Assembly: GCA_964651325.1 (NCBI GenBank)
Contig: CAZYXP010000003.1
Location: 1-40,350 of the forward strand
Length of the DNA: 40,350 nt
Direction of reading: 5' to 3'
Source of the DNA: JADFOB01 sp964651325
GTDB lineage: Bacteria > Planctomycetota > Phycisphaerae > UBA1845
Part shown: positions 31,314-38,869 of the stretch, one piece after another
Layout: each line of letters begins with the position of its first letter
Position numbering within the stretch: the first letter of the stretch is position 1
The notes under the pieces: generated by a model
Seen by the model: the letters and a program-made list of their open reading frames with translations, nothing else
Databases searched by the model: none
What the model was told of the DNA's origin: nothing
Program-made: the position numbers and the translations under genes

Positions 31314-33554
31314 ATGCAAGACAACCAAGCCACCGGCACTTTGGCCCGCGAAAAAACCATCGCGTTGGTCGGCAATCCCAACACGGGCAAGTCCACCCTG
31401 TTCAACGCGCTGACCGGCTTCCATCAGCGCGTCGGCAACTTTCCCGGAGTCACGGTTGATAAGAAGACCGGATGGCTCCGCACCAAGTCCAACGAGTGCC
31501 GTGTTCGTGTCGTCGACTTGCCCGGCGCCTACAGCCTGACCGCCCACTCGGCCGACGAGACCGTGGTTTTGGAAGTGCTCTCGGGTCGAGAACGCTCCGT
31601 CCCCAAGCCCGATCTAATCGTCTGCGTGGTTGATGCGGGCAACCTGAGGCGCAACCTCTTCTTCGTAAGCCAACTCCTTGAGCTGAACACGCCGCTCGTC
31701 GTCTCGCTGAACATGATCGACCTGGCCGAGGCGTCGGGACTGAAAATCGACACTGCGGCGCTGGCTGAGGGGCTCGGCGTGCCCGTCGTCCCCGTGGTGG
31801 CCAGCAAGCGAACCGGCATCGAAGGGCTCACACGGATGATTCTTCAAACGCAGGAAAAGCCGGCGTCGGATCGGTGCGCAAAGTTTCCGGATTGCGTCTG
31901 CCGCGAATTGGACGAGTTGAGCGTATCCATCGACGCCACATCCACGGTCGGCAAACAGACTGCGTCCGAGGAAGAAAACGGCGGCAATCGTGCCGAGCTA
32001 CTTCAAACCTTGCTAGACCCGGGCGGATACCACGAGCAAAAGCTCGGCCTGCGTTGCGGACGGAGTCTGGCACAAGATCTGGCGAAACGGCGGCAACGCA
32101 TCACGCTGGAGGGGGAATCCCTGGTCGAGCTAGAGGCGCAGGTGCGCTATGCCTGGATCGACAAACTGCTTGAAAAAATCGTCACCCGCGGACTACGACC
32201 CAGATCTTCGCGGTCGGACGTGGCGGATTTGATCTTGACGCACCGCTTCTATGGCCTGGTGATCTTTCTTATGATGATGGCCTGCTGCTTTCAGGCCATT
32301 TACGCCTGGGCCGCGCCGATCATCGACGCGGTCGATTCCGCGTTCGGAGCCATCGGCGGTGCCCTGTCCGCGGCGCTTCCCGAAGGAGCCCTGCAAAGCC
32401 TGCTGGCCAACGGACTGGTGGCCGGCGTTGGTGGCGTGCTGGCGTTTCTGCCTCAGATTCTCATTCTCTTCCTGTTCATCGCCACGCTGGAAGATTGCGG
32501 CTACATGGCGCGAGCGGCGTTCTTGCTCGATCGTTGGATGGCACGCATCGGCCTGAGCGGCAAGTCATTCATTCCGCTGCTATCGTCATTCGCATGTGCC
32601 GTGCCGGGCATCATGGCCGCCCGCACGATCGAAGACCGCCGAAGCCGATTCATCACGATCCTCATCGCCCCGCTGATGAGTTGCAGCGCTCGCTTGCCCG
32701 TCTACGCCCTGATGATCAGCGCATTCATCCCCAGCAAGCCGCTGCTCGGCAGCTTCGTCGGCATGCAGGCCGCGACCTTGTTGGCCATGTACTGCGTGGG
32801 GGCCGTCGTGGCGGTGATCATCGCGCTGCTTCTGAGCAAAACCGCTTTGGGCGGAGAGCCCGCGGCCTTTCTCATGGAACTGCCCAAGTACAAATGGCCC
32901 ACGCCGAGCACCGTCTTTTTTCGCATGTACGAGCAGGGTCGAGAATTCTGCGTGACCGCCGGAACCATCATCGTCGCCGTGTCCATCGTCATCTGGGCGA
33001 TGGGATATTACCCGCACCCTCATTCGATCACCGAGACACACGATGCCATGCGCCAAGCGGCCCGCGAGGTTCAACAGTCGCCCGGGCTAACGCGAGCAGC
33101 CTTGGTCAAAATCGACCACCAAGAGGCCGGTGCCTACCTCCGCAACAGCGTACTCGGGCGAGCGGGAACGTTTATCGAACCGGCCGTCAAGCCGCTCGGG
33201 TGGGATTGGCGTATCGGTACGGCCGTGATCGCCTCGTTTCCCGCACGGGAAATCATGATCGCCTCCATGGGGACGATCTACAATCTCGGCGGCGAACAGG
33301 ACGAGCAATCGACGGGCTTGCGCGAGAAACTCCAGCGAGCCACTTGGCCGGACGGCTCACCCGTGTTCAGCGTGCCGGTGGCGCTTTCCGTGATGGTGTT
33401 CTTCGCGCTGTGCTGTCAATGCGGGGCCACGCTGGCTGCCATCCGCCGCGAAACGGGCTCCTGGCGCTGGCCGGTGATTTCGTTCGTCTATATGACCTCG
33501 CTGGCTTACGTCGCTGCGCTAATCACCTATCAGATCGCGTCGCGGCTGACGTAG
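31314..33554 (+). CDS. feoB: Ferrous iron transporter FeoB
   Basis: FeoB carries Fe(II) across the inner membrane under control of an N-terminal G domain. In the 746-residue protein I see G1 GNPNTGKST near 21, FPGVTVDKKTG (G2 region), G3 DLPGAYSL near 69, G4 NMIDLAE near 136, a helical linker rich in Glu/Arg (about 190-300), and a C-terminal transport domain with about ten membrane segments including the two Gate motifs (FIPLLSSFACAVPGIMAAR near 420 and the later ASFPAREIMIASMGTIY near 640) with the conserved Cys. I start at the ATG at 31314, where homology begins; a TTG at 31227, closer to the feoA stop, would add a basic 29-residue head. Confidence 0.96.
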   Translation: MQDNQATGTLAREKTIALVGNPNTGKSTLFNALTGFHQRVGNFPGVTVDKKTGWLRTKSNECRVRVVDLPGAYSLTAHSADETVVLEVLSGRERSVPKPDLIVCVVDAGNLRRNLFFVSQLLELNTPLVVSLNMIDLAEASGLKIDTAALAEGLGVPVVPVVASKRTGIEGLTRMILQTQEKPASDRCAKFPDCVCRELDELSVSIDATSTVGKQTASEEENGGNRAELLQTLLDPGGYHEQKLGLRCGRSLAQDLAKRRQRITLEGESLVELEAQVRYAWIDKLLEKIVTRGLRPRSSRSDVADLILTHRFYGLVIFLMMMACCFQAIYAWAAPIIDAVDSAFGAIGGALSAALPEGALQSLLANGLVAGVGGVLAFLPQILILFLFIATLEDCGYMARAAFLLDRWMARIGLSGKSFIPLLSSFACAVPGIMAARTIEDRRSRFITILIAPLMSCSARLPVYALMISAFIPSKPLLGSFVGMQAATLLAMYCVGAVVAVIIALLLSKTALGGEPAAFLMELPKYKWPTPSTVFFRMYEQGREFCVTAGTIIVAVSIVIWAMGYYPHPHSITETHDAMRQAAREVQQSPGLTRAALVKIDHQEAGAYLRNSVLGRAGTFIEPAVKPLGWDWRIGTAVIASFPAREIMIASMGTIYNLGGEQDEQSTGLREKLQRATWPDGSPVFSVPVALSVMVFFALCCQCGATLAAIRRETGSWRWPVISFVYMTSLAYVAALITYQIASRLT

Positions 33555-33563
33555 GAGATTCGA

Positions 33564-33833
33564 ATGGGTATTCAAGATTTCATCGCGCTGGCCATTGCCT
33601 TGGCCGCTGCCGTCTTCGTAATCAGGTTTACCTGGCGATCGTTTTCGGGAGGCCCATGTTGCGGCGATCAAGGCGACGGCAGTAGCAGTGGATCATGCAG
33701 CAAGGCACCGGTTCGCAGCGGCATTCAGCAGACGCCCATGGTTGCGATTAATGAAGTCGGCGTGATCAAGGCGGACGCGGAACCGCCACGACCGCCAGCA
33801 AGCGAACGCCTCCGATCCGAACCGCGCCCGTGA
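33564..33833 (+). CDS. FeoB-associated Cys-rich membrane protein
   Basis: The 89-residue protein has one N-terminal membrane segment (FIALAIALAAAVFVIRFTW, about 6-24) followed at once by a Gly/Ser/Cys-rich piece (GGPCCGDQGDGSSSGSCSK, three Cys near 32, 33 and 45) and a polar Pro-rich tail. Small single-pass proteins with clustered cysteines right behind feoB are a known family of unknown mechanism, thought to assist FeoB. The ATG follows TAGGAG at good spacing and is nine bases after the feoB stop, so it is in the operon. The tail beyond residue 50 is longer than usual for the family. Confidence 0.85.
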   Translation: MGIQDFIALAIALAAAVFVIRFTWRSFSGGPCCGDQGDGSSSGSCSKAPVRSGIQQTPMVAINEVGVIKADAEPPRPPASERLRSEPRP

Positions 33834-33869
33834 GGAAGCGGCACGTCCCGGTCACTCAAAGCCACTGCC

Positions 33870-35060
33870 TCAGCGGGTCCGACCGACCGCAAACAGGTTG
33901 ATCCTCCGCGATCCGACGCTGTTGGAAACGAAGAAGAAGTAGTCCGCTTCAAAACCATCCGGCACAAGTCCGGTGATGTTCGGCGGCAATTCGCGGGCAA
34001 CCGTCACGCCGACGGGCATCGGCGTGGCGCCAATCTCACCCGATGCGCCGCCCACCAGCAAGAGCAACTGCCCCTGGGCATTGAAGAGATGCACGCGAGC
34101 GAAGTCGGCGTCCGCCACGATCGCAGTGTGATCCGGACCAACCGCCAGATGACGCGGCTTGCCCATATCGCCGTACCGGTCGCCGGGCTGACCGAACGTC
34201 CGCAGCGAATTGCCTCCGTCGTCAAACACCTGCACGCGCGCGGCGATCATTTCGCTGACCAATAGCTCTTGCCCATCGACAGCCACCCCCATCGGAAAAT
34301 AGAGCTGGCCCGGGTCACCGCCGGGGCTGCCGACCTTCCCGAGGTGGGCTCCACTGGCCGCGTCAAACAGCTCTACCGTGTGGGCCGCGATGTTGGCGAC
34401 GTAGAGCGTGGAACCCCGAACCGCTACCGACGACGGGCGAAAAGCCTCCGGGTCTTCAAGCTTCATAGCCTGCGCGGTAGTGCCCGCAGCGTTGATCCGA
34501 AGCGCCGCGTTGAGGCCGGTGTCGGCCACGAACAGATCGCCTTGAGCGCCAACGGCAACGTCCACGGGCGTTTCCAAATGCACTTCGCCGACCGAACCAA
34601 CGCGCGTCGCCCGCCCCGTGGCCAGGTTCCAATCGTGAACCACGCCCAGCTCGGTATCACAGATATACAGATGCCCGTCGCGATAATCGATCCCGGCGGG
34701 CGTACCGACCCACGCGCTAATCGTGTCGCCGCGAAGGAACTCGGCGAGCGTCGGCTTCGCGGCCACCAGATCGCTCAAACGATTGAACGATTTCAGGTGA
34801 ACGACGCGGGCCGTGCCCGGCCCGTCCGGGTAATATGCAAGATCCGCTTTAGGTCCACTCGACGCGCAGCCGCTCAAAAGAAGAAAACCCGTGGCCGCTA
34901 GCATCGCAAGCACGCCGGGGCCCGACAGGGTGCGTGACCCAATCGGCGACCGTGATGGCAGGCCGAAGGCCTGCCCTAGAGTAGCCGGGGGCAAGCGCAG
35001 CGCCGCCCCCGGGTTGCGCCGCCACGCAACCGCCCGACCCTGTAAGGGTCGTCTTTTCAT
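33870..35060 (-). CDS. NHL-repeat lipoprotein (start uncertain)
   Basis: The core has a lipoprotein signal AMLAATGFLLLSGC with the lipobox LSGC, then about six NHL blades, each with a GxxxxPxGVAVD-like strand: GTPAGIDYRDGHLYICDTE, ETPVDVAVGAQGDLFVADT, RPSSVAVRGSTLYVANI, YFPMGVAVDGQELLVSE, GKPRHLAVGPDHTAIVAD. NHL propellers bind proteins, glycans or RNA. It lies downstream of the cytochrome genes on the same strand, after a 285-base gap full of hairpin repeats, and is likely exported to the envelope with them. The first ATG is at 35060, but the 50 residues it adds cover palindromic repeat DNA; a GTG at 34913 directly before the signal core is as likely, though it lacks the basic head. Confidence 0.82.
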   Translation of the reverse strand: MKRRPLQGRAVAWRRNPGAALRLPPATLGQAFGLPSRSPIGSRTLSGPGVLAMLAATGFLLLSGCASSGPKADLAYYPDGPGTARVVHLKSFNRLSDLVAAKPTLAEFLRGDTISAWVGTPAGIDYRDGHLYICDTELGVVHDWNLATGRATRVGSVGEVHLETPVDVAVGAQGDLFVADTGLNAALRINAAGTTAQAMKLEDPEAFRPSSVAVRGSTLYVANIAAHTVELFDAASGAHLGKVGSPGGDPGQLYFPMGVAVDGQELLVSEMIAARVQVFDDGGNSLRTFGQPGDRYGDMGKPRHLAVGPDHTAIVADADFARVHLFNAQGQLLLLVGGASGEIGATPMPVGVTVARELPPNITGLVPDGFEADYFFFVSNSVGSRRINLFAVGRTR

Positions 35061-35182
35061 TGTGGTGCTGGCTACATGGCGCTTAGCCGACCCCTGCAGG
35101 GTCGAATGGAATGGTTTGTGCGGCGACCGGGGGTCCGTCTGAGGCGGACCCACGTCTGCTGTAGAGCAGCCCTTCAGGCTGC
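34957..35182. repeat. Array of different palindromic hairpins
   Basis: In 226 bases there are GGCAGGCC-gaa-GGCCTGCC (34957-34975), CGACCCT-gta-AGGGTCG (35035-35051), CGACCC-ctgc-AGGGTCG (35088-35104) and GCAGCC-cttca-GGCTGC (35166-35182). The two CGACCC units are related to each other. They fall across the 5' part of the NHL gene frame and the gap to the tetrahaem gene. Confidence 0.8.
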
Positions 35183-35345
35183 AGGAAAGCACGGCGCCCA
35201 AGCCACCGGAATTGTCGTGCACCCGGCCCAAGCCCGCGGCTCGGGGAAGAAGTCGCAAGAAAAAACGGATGCCACGCGATGGTTCCCTCGCCGGGTGCGA
35301 TGGCTCACATATCCGCGATCGTGATGTTTCGGGCGTAACCATGGC

Positions 35346-35930
35346 TTATTTCTTGTGGCAGGTCAGGCACAGGGCGCTGCGGGCGTTCGAGGCCACCAGC
35401 ATCTTCTCGTGGCCAGCTTGATTGTGCGGATCGTGACACGACGTACATTCCACGTTGCCATCGGGCAGCCGAACCGCTTGCGACGCGATCACCGACGTCG
35501 CGGGGCGAAAGCCCTTGTCAAACTGCGGATACTTCACGCCGACGGGGTGGTCGATCGTGCGATGCCCGGCCTGAAACCGGGCCCGGTTTTGCCTATTGGC
35601 AAAACGGCTCTTCTTGAATCCAGAGAGAACCGGCGTCACGATGGTTCCGTCGTGACAGCGCAGGCACATCAGCGTGCCCTGCCCGGCGCGATCCTTGGTC
35701 CCGATGCGAGACCCGAACGTTCGCGTCAAATCGGCTTTTGGATTCCAGAGCGGCGCCACCTTCGGCGGAACGGCTCGGTGTGGCGAATGGCATGCCATGC
35801 ATGTGTCGCCGCCGCTCCACCCCTTCTTGCTGAAATCGTGCTTGGATCCCTCGATGCCCGCCCAGACGATGCCGCCAAACAACGTCATTGTACCCAATGC
35901 GGCCGCCCAAAATGCTCTACCACGGTTCAT
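35346..35930 (-). CDS. Exported tetrahaem c-type cytochrome (paired-CXXCH type)
   Basis: The 194-residue protein has a signal peptide (RAFWAAALGTMTLFGGIVWAG, about 5-25) and four haem-attachment motifs: CMACH near 44, CLRCH near 88, CTSCH near 162 and CLTCH near 188. Two are followed by xPH (CHSPHRA, CHDPHNQ), the mark of the doubled-CXXCH family; histidines such as in IDHPVGVKYP are candidate distal ligands. The ATG at 35930 follows AGGAGCAGG and overlaps the stop of the 12-haem gene by four bases (ATGA), so the two are translationally coupled. It starts with SKHDFSKKG before the first motif, like SKHDLSARG in its neighbour, pointing to common ancestry. Likely periplasmic electron carrier. 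Confidence 0.93.
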   Translation of the reverse strand: MNRGRAFWAAALGTMTLFGGIVWAGIEGSKHDFSKKGWSGGDTCMACHSPHRAVPPKVAPLWNPKADLTRTFGSRIGTKDRAGQGTLMCLRCHDGTIVTPVLSGFKKSRFANRQNRARFQAGHRTIDHPVGVKYPQFDKGFRPATSVIASQAVRLPDGNVECTSCHDPHNQAGHEKMLVASNARSALCLTCHKK

Positions 35931-37723
35931 CGTCCTGCTCCTGAAAGACCAAGACCCTGCCGCCGGGCGGTCGTCCCGGCGCTCGAGTTCGAATAAGGAA
36001 AGTTCACATGCGCAAATCCATGACACGTCAGCGTGCATGATCCGGATAGCCGGCCCGTATCGACATGTTCCAGCCGCCGACCGGTCGGCGTATCCGCCGC
36101 GGACACAATCGACAAATCGAAATTGATTAACGAGCTGTGATTTTCGGCGTTGCCCTGTCCGCGATAGATGCCGTGGGGGTCGTGGCACGTGGCGCACGGC
36201 GCACGGCGGTCCACGATGTGACGCTTGTGGATGGAAAAGCTCTCGTCGGCCAGTATGCTCCGGCGGCTGTGGCAACCGTAACACAGGGCATAGGCTTCGG
36301 CGCTTTCGGTCGTGAAATCGTCGCGATCGTAATTGCGAACGAGCAGCGGCTCGAAGAGCGATCCGTGCGGACCATTCGGGCCGCTTCCACCAAACGAACG
36401 GGCGCTGTCACTGTTGTGGCAGTCGGTGCACGTAATCACACTTCCGTTGCGCAGCGGGCTGATCAGGCTGACCACATCGTTGTTGCGCCGCGGGCCGCCC
36501 ACCGGATGAAACGAGGGGTTGGAGACCTGGAATTCGAGCCGCACGTTCGTCTGGCTGATCTGCCGACGCGTCCGGAATCGAGACCTTTGAGTGCTGTCTC
36601 CATGGCACTTCAGACAAATCTCGTAGAGAAACGTCGAATCATCGACTTCGCGCCCCGACAAAGTCACGCCGGAAACATGCAGGTTAGGGCCTTTGACGGT
36701 CTGACCGAGCGTGCCCCGCACGGCGCCGATGAAACCTGGCTGGACGGCGTGCGGGTTGTGGCAATCGACGCATTCCACGTGCCGCCGCATCGTGAACGGC
36801 TGTTCCACCGGATCATGCACATCCCGCCCGAATCGCGTGAAATGGGCCGATCGCTTGCGAATCTGCGACGCGATGTTCATTCGGGCCACGCTGCCGTCGT
36901 GACAATTCAGGCAATTGTCCTCAAGCCGTCGCGCCCGCAACAGCCGCTCGCGATGGGGCGCGGCATGAATCTTATGGCAATTCAAACAGCCGTTGCCCGC
37001 GACGGTCGGATACTTCAGCCGCTCGGTCGGATCTACCCTGCGCCCCGTCGTGGCCTTTCCACTTGTCGCGTGCGAGCTGTGGCGCCAACCGTCCCGATCG
37101 TGGCACGTGATGCAGATCAACGCCATCTGATCGCTGATCCTCAGGAAGCTCCCCAGCTCGTTGTTGTGCGGATCGTGGCAGGTCGTGCAATGCACCTCAC
37201 CGTGATCCCCCAACGGCAATTCCCGACTGATGATCTCCGGCGGTCGAATCTGATGATCGCGATTGGTCAGCGCCCGATCGTAGCGGAACCCAATCGGGTG
37301 ATCGTCGGACAGATCGTTGGTCAGGTCCGTCGCGCCCGGAGGAATCGTCCGGGCGGTCATGACGATGGGATGGTCTGCCGGCCTCGACAACAGCGTACCC
37401 AGCGCCATCGAACCATCATGGCAGCTCAGACACATCTTCGACGGACCCGACGGCTGATCGACCCGGGCGTCAAGCGTCGAGCTTTCGTAGATTCGGTAAT
37501 GCGTCCGCGGATTTTGACGATTCCAGAGAGGCGTCGCGGGCGCGGCATTGTGCGGCGTGTGGCAGAAGATGCAGACCTGCGATTCATCGACGGCGCGAAT
37601 CGGCCCGGGGCCGCGCGCGGACAAGTCGTGCTTCGAATTGACCACGGACTCGTCTGCAAGCGCCGCGCTCGCGAGCACGAAGACAGACCAAACCATGGCA
37701 AGACGCGTCGAACACGCATTCAT
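35927..37723 (-). CDS. Exported multihaem cytochrome c with 12 haem motifs
   Basis: The 598-residue protein has a signal peptide (LAMVWSVFVLASAALA, cleavage before DES near 24) and eleven CXXCH motifs: CIFCH (51), CLSCH, CTTCH, CITCH, CLNCH, CLNCH, CVDCH, CLKCH, CTDCH, CYGCH and CATCH. A twelfth near the C-terminus reads CTLTCH, a CX3CH form. Many are followed by xPH, as in doubled-CXXCH proteins. Such chains pass electrons over long distances. The ATG at 37723 overlaps the stop of the upstream NHL gene by four bases and its own stop overlaps the tetrahaem start likewise. Cytoplasmic genes for cytochrome maturation are not in the window. A long antisense frame over this gene is a composition artefact. 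Confidence 0.94.
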   Translation of the reverse strand: MNACSTRLAMVWSVFVLASAALADESVVNSKHDLSARGPGPIRAVDESQVCIFCHTPHNAAPATPLWNRQNPRTHYRIYESSTLDARVDQPSGPSKMCLSCHDGSMALGTLLSRPADHPIVMTARTIPPGATDLTNDLSDDHPIGFRYDRALTNRDHQIRPPEIISRELPLGDHGEVHCTTCHDPHNNELGSFLRISDQMALICITCHDRDGWRHSSHATSGKATTGRRVDPTERLKYPTVAGNGCLNCHKIHAAPHRERLLRARRLEDNCLNCHDGSVARMNIASQIRKRSAHFTRFGRDVHDPVEQPFTMRRHVECVDCHNPHAVQPGFIGAVRGTLGQTVKGPNLHVSGVTLSGREVDDSTFLYEICLKCHGDSTQRSRFRTRRQISQTNVRLEFQVSNPSFHPVGGPRRNNDVVSLISPLRNGSVITCTDCHNSDSARSFGGSGPNGPHGSLFEPLLVRNYDRDDFTTESAEAYALCYGCHSRRSILADESFSIHKRHIVDRRAPCATCHDPHGIYRGQGNAENHSSLINFDLSIVSAADTPTGRRLEHVDTGRLSGSCTLTCHGFAHVNFPYSNSSAGTTARRQGLGLSGAGR

Positions 37724-38862
37724 GACGATGACCCCAAGTATTGAAGAACGGCAACGCGGCGGTTGCCCGAGTCCGCGATCCAAATGCGATCTTCGGCGTC
37801 GATCGACAGGCCGGCCGGAAGCCAGAACTGCCCGGCCCCACGCCCTTCCTCACCAAACGCCATCAGCAGCCGTCCCTGCATGTCAAACACCTGCACATTT
37901 TCAAATTGGGCATCCGCCACATAGATATGCCCCTCGCTGTCAAAAGCAACACCCTTGGGCAGGGCGAAGTCCCCCGCGCCGTCCCCCTTCTGCCCGATGT
38001 TGCGAATCCACCGACCATCCAGATCGAGGATCTGCACCCGAAAATTACCGCTGTCGGCCACCAAGAGCATGCCGCGGGCATGACAAATGTGCGTCGGAAA
38101 ATTGAAGAAACCCGGTTCGCTGCCTCGCCGCCCGATGGTCCGCAATCGTCGACCGTCCAAATCAAAAACCACCAAGCGATGGCCCCCGCCATCGACGACG
38201 ACCAGCTCTTTTCGATCGGCAGCGTACGCAATACCGACCGGACGCGTGAGGTCGTCCTGTCCGAACGTCCGAATAAGCCCGCCCGACGCACCGAACACGG
38301 CCACCTCGCCGCGCTTGGCGTCCGTCACAAACAACTGCCCGCCGGCCCACGCCACGCCCAGCGGCGTCCCCAATCGATGGCTCGCGGACCCGAGCGTGAC
38401 GACGTGCGTGCGGTTTACGAGGTTGACCAGATGCACGGCGCCCCCCGCAGCGTCGGCGACAGCCAGCATGTTCCCGTCGCCCAAAGCCAAGGCGTGGGGA
38501 CTGGAAAACTTGATCGGCGGCCTCGCACCGCGCAACGCGGCGAGAAATCCTTCCTTGGCCGTGCGTGCCGCGTGCAGGTCAAAGCTGCTCGCGATTTGGC
38601 CAACGTACTTAACTCGGGGAACATCGGGCGACGGAGGCCAAACGCGCGGTTCGTCGATCGGCGCGAAAAGAACGCCTTGCGGCGTCGCGCATCCAATCGC
38701 CACGGCAAGCATGAGCGCCACCGCCGTCAAGGGCAGACGACGACCGGCGCGGCATTGGCTCCGACGCGGCGCGGCTACTGACCGAGCAGCGCGCACGACC
38801 GCGAGGCCACGCGGGCTAAAGCCCGCGGCACGGGGCCGGAAAACAACATGCGCACTCGCCAT
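37720..38862 (-). CDS. NHL-repeat lipoprotein upstream of the cytochromes
   Basis: The 380-residue protein has a hydrophobic core LTAVALMLAVAIGC ending in a lipobox-like AIGC near residue 58, then about six NHL blades: SSPHALALGDGNMLAVADA, GTPLGVAWAGGQLFVTDA, TRPVGIAYAADRKELVVVD, NFPTHICHARGMLLVADS, ALPKGVAFDSEGHIYVADA and WLPAGLSIDAEDRIWIADS. The ATG at 38862 (or the TTG just before it at 38865) lies behind GGAG in the stop region of the beta-barrel gene, a good operon junction. The resulting head is unusually long and Arg-rich because a REP-like palindrome lies in the coding frame at 38810-38827; a GTG at 38796 would skip it. The stop overlaps the 12-haem gene start. Likely an envelope partner of the cytochromes. 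Confidence 0.88.
   Translation of the reverse strand: MASAHVVFRPRAAGFSPRGLAVVRAARSVAAPRRSQCRAGRRLPLTAVALMLAVAIGCATPQGVLFAPIDEPRVWPPSPDVPRVKYVGQIASSFDLHAARTAKEGFLAALRGARPPIKFSSPHALALGDGNMLAVADAAGGAVHLVNLVNRTHVVTLGSASHRLGTPLGVAWAGGQLFVTDAKRGEVAVFGASGGLIRTFGQDDLTRPVGIAYAADRKELVVVDGGGHRLVVFDLDGRRLRTIGRRGSEPGFFNFPTHICHARGMLLVADSGNFRVQILDLDGRWIRNIGQKGDGAGDFALPKGVAFDSEGHIYVADAQFENVQVFDMQGRLLMAFGEEGRGAGQFWLPAGLSIDAEDRIWIADSGNRRVAVLQYLGSSS
38810..38827. repeat. REP-like palindrome inside the 5' coding region of the NHL gene
   Basis: CGCGGGCT-AA-AGCCCGCG, the same stem as the copies at 15773 and 17041 with a changed centre. Read in frame it encodes RAAGFSPRG in the leader of the lipoprotein. Confidence 0.8.
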
Positions 38863-38869
38863 CAACGGG

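Noticed and set aside
36137..37744. 535-residue plus-strand open frame over the 12-haem cytochrome gene
   Set aside because: It mirrors the cytochrome codons, has no ribosome site or family likeness, and the minus strand shows twelve haem motifs and a signal peptide.
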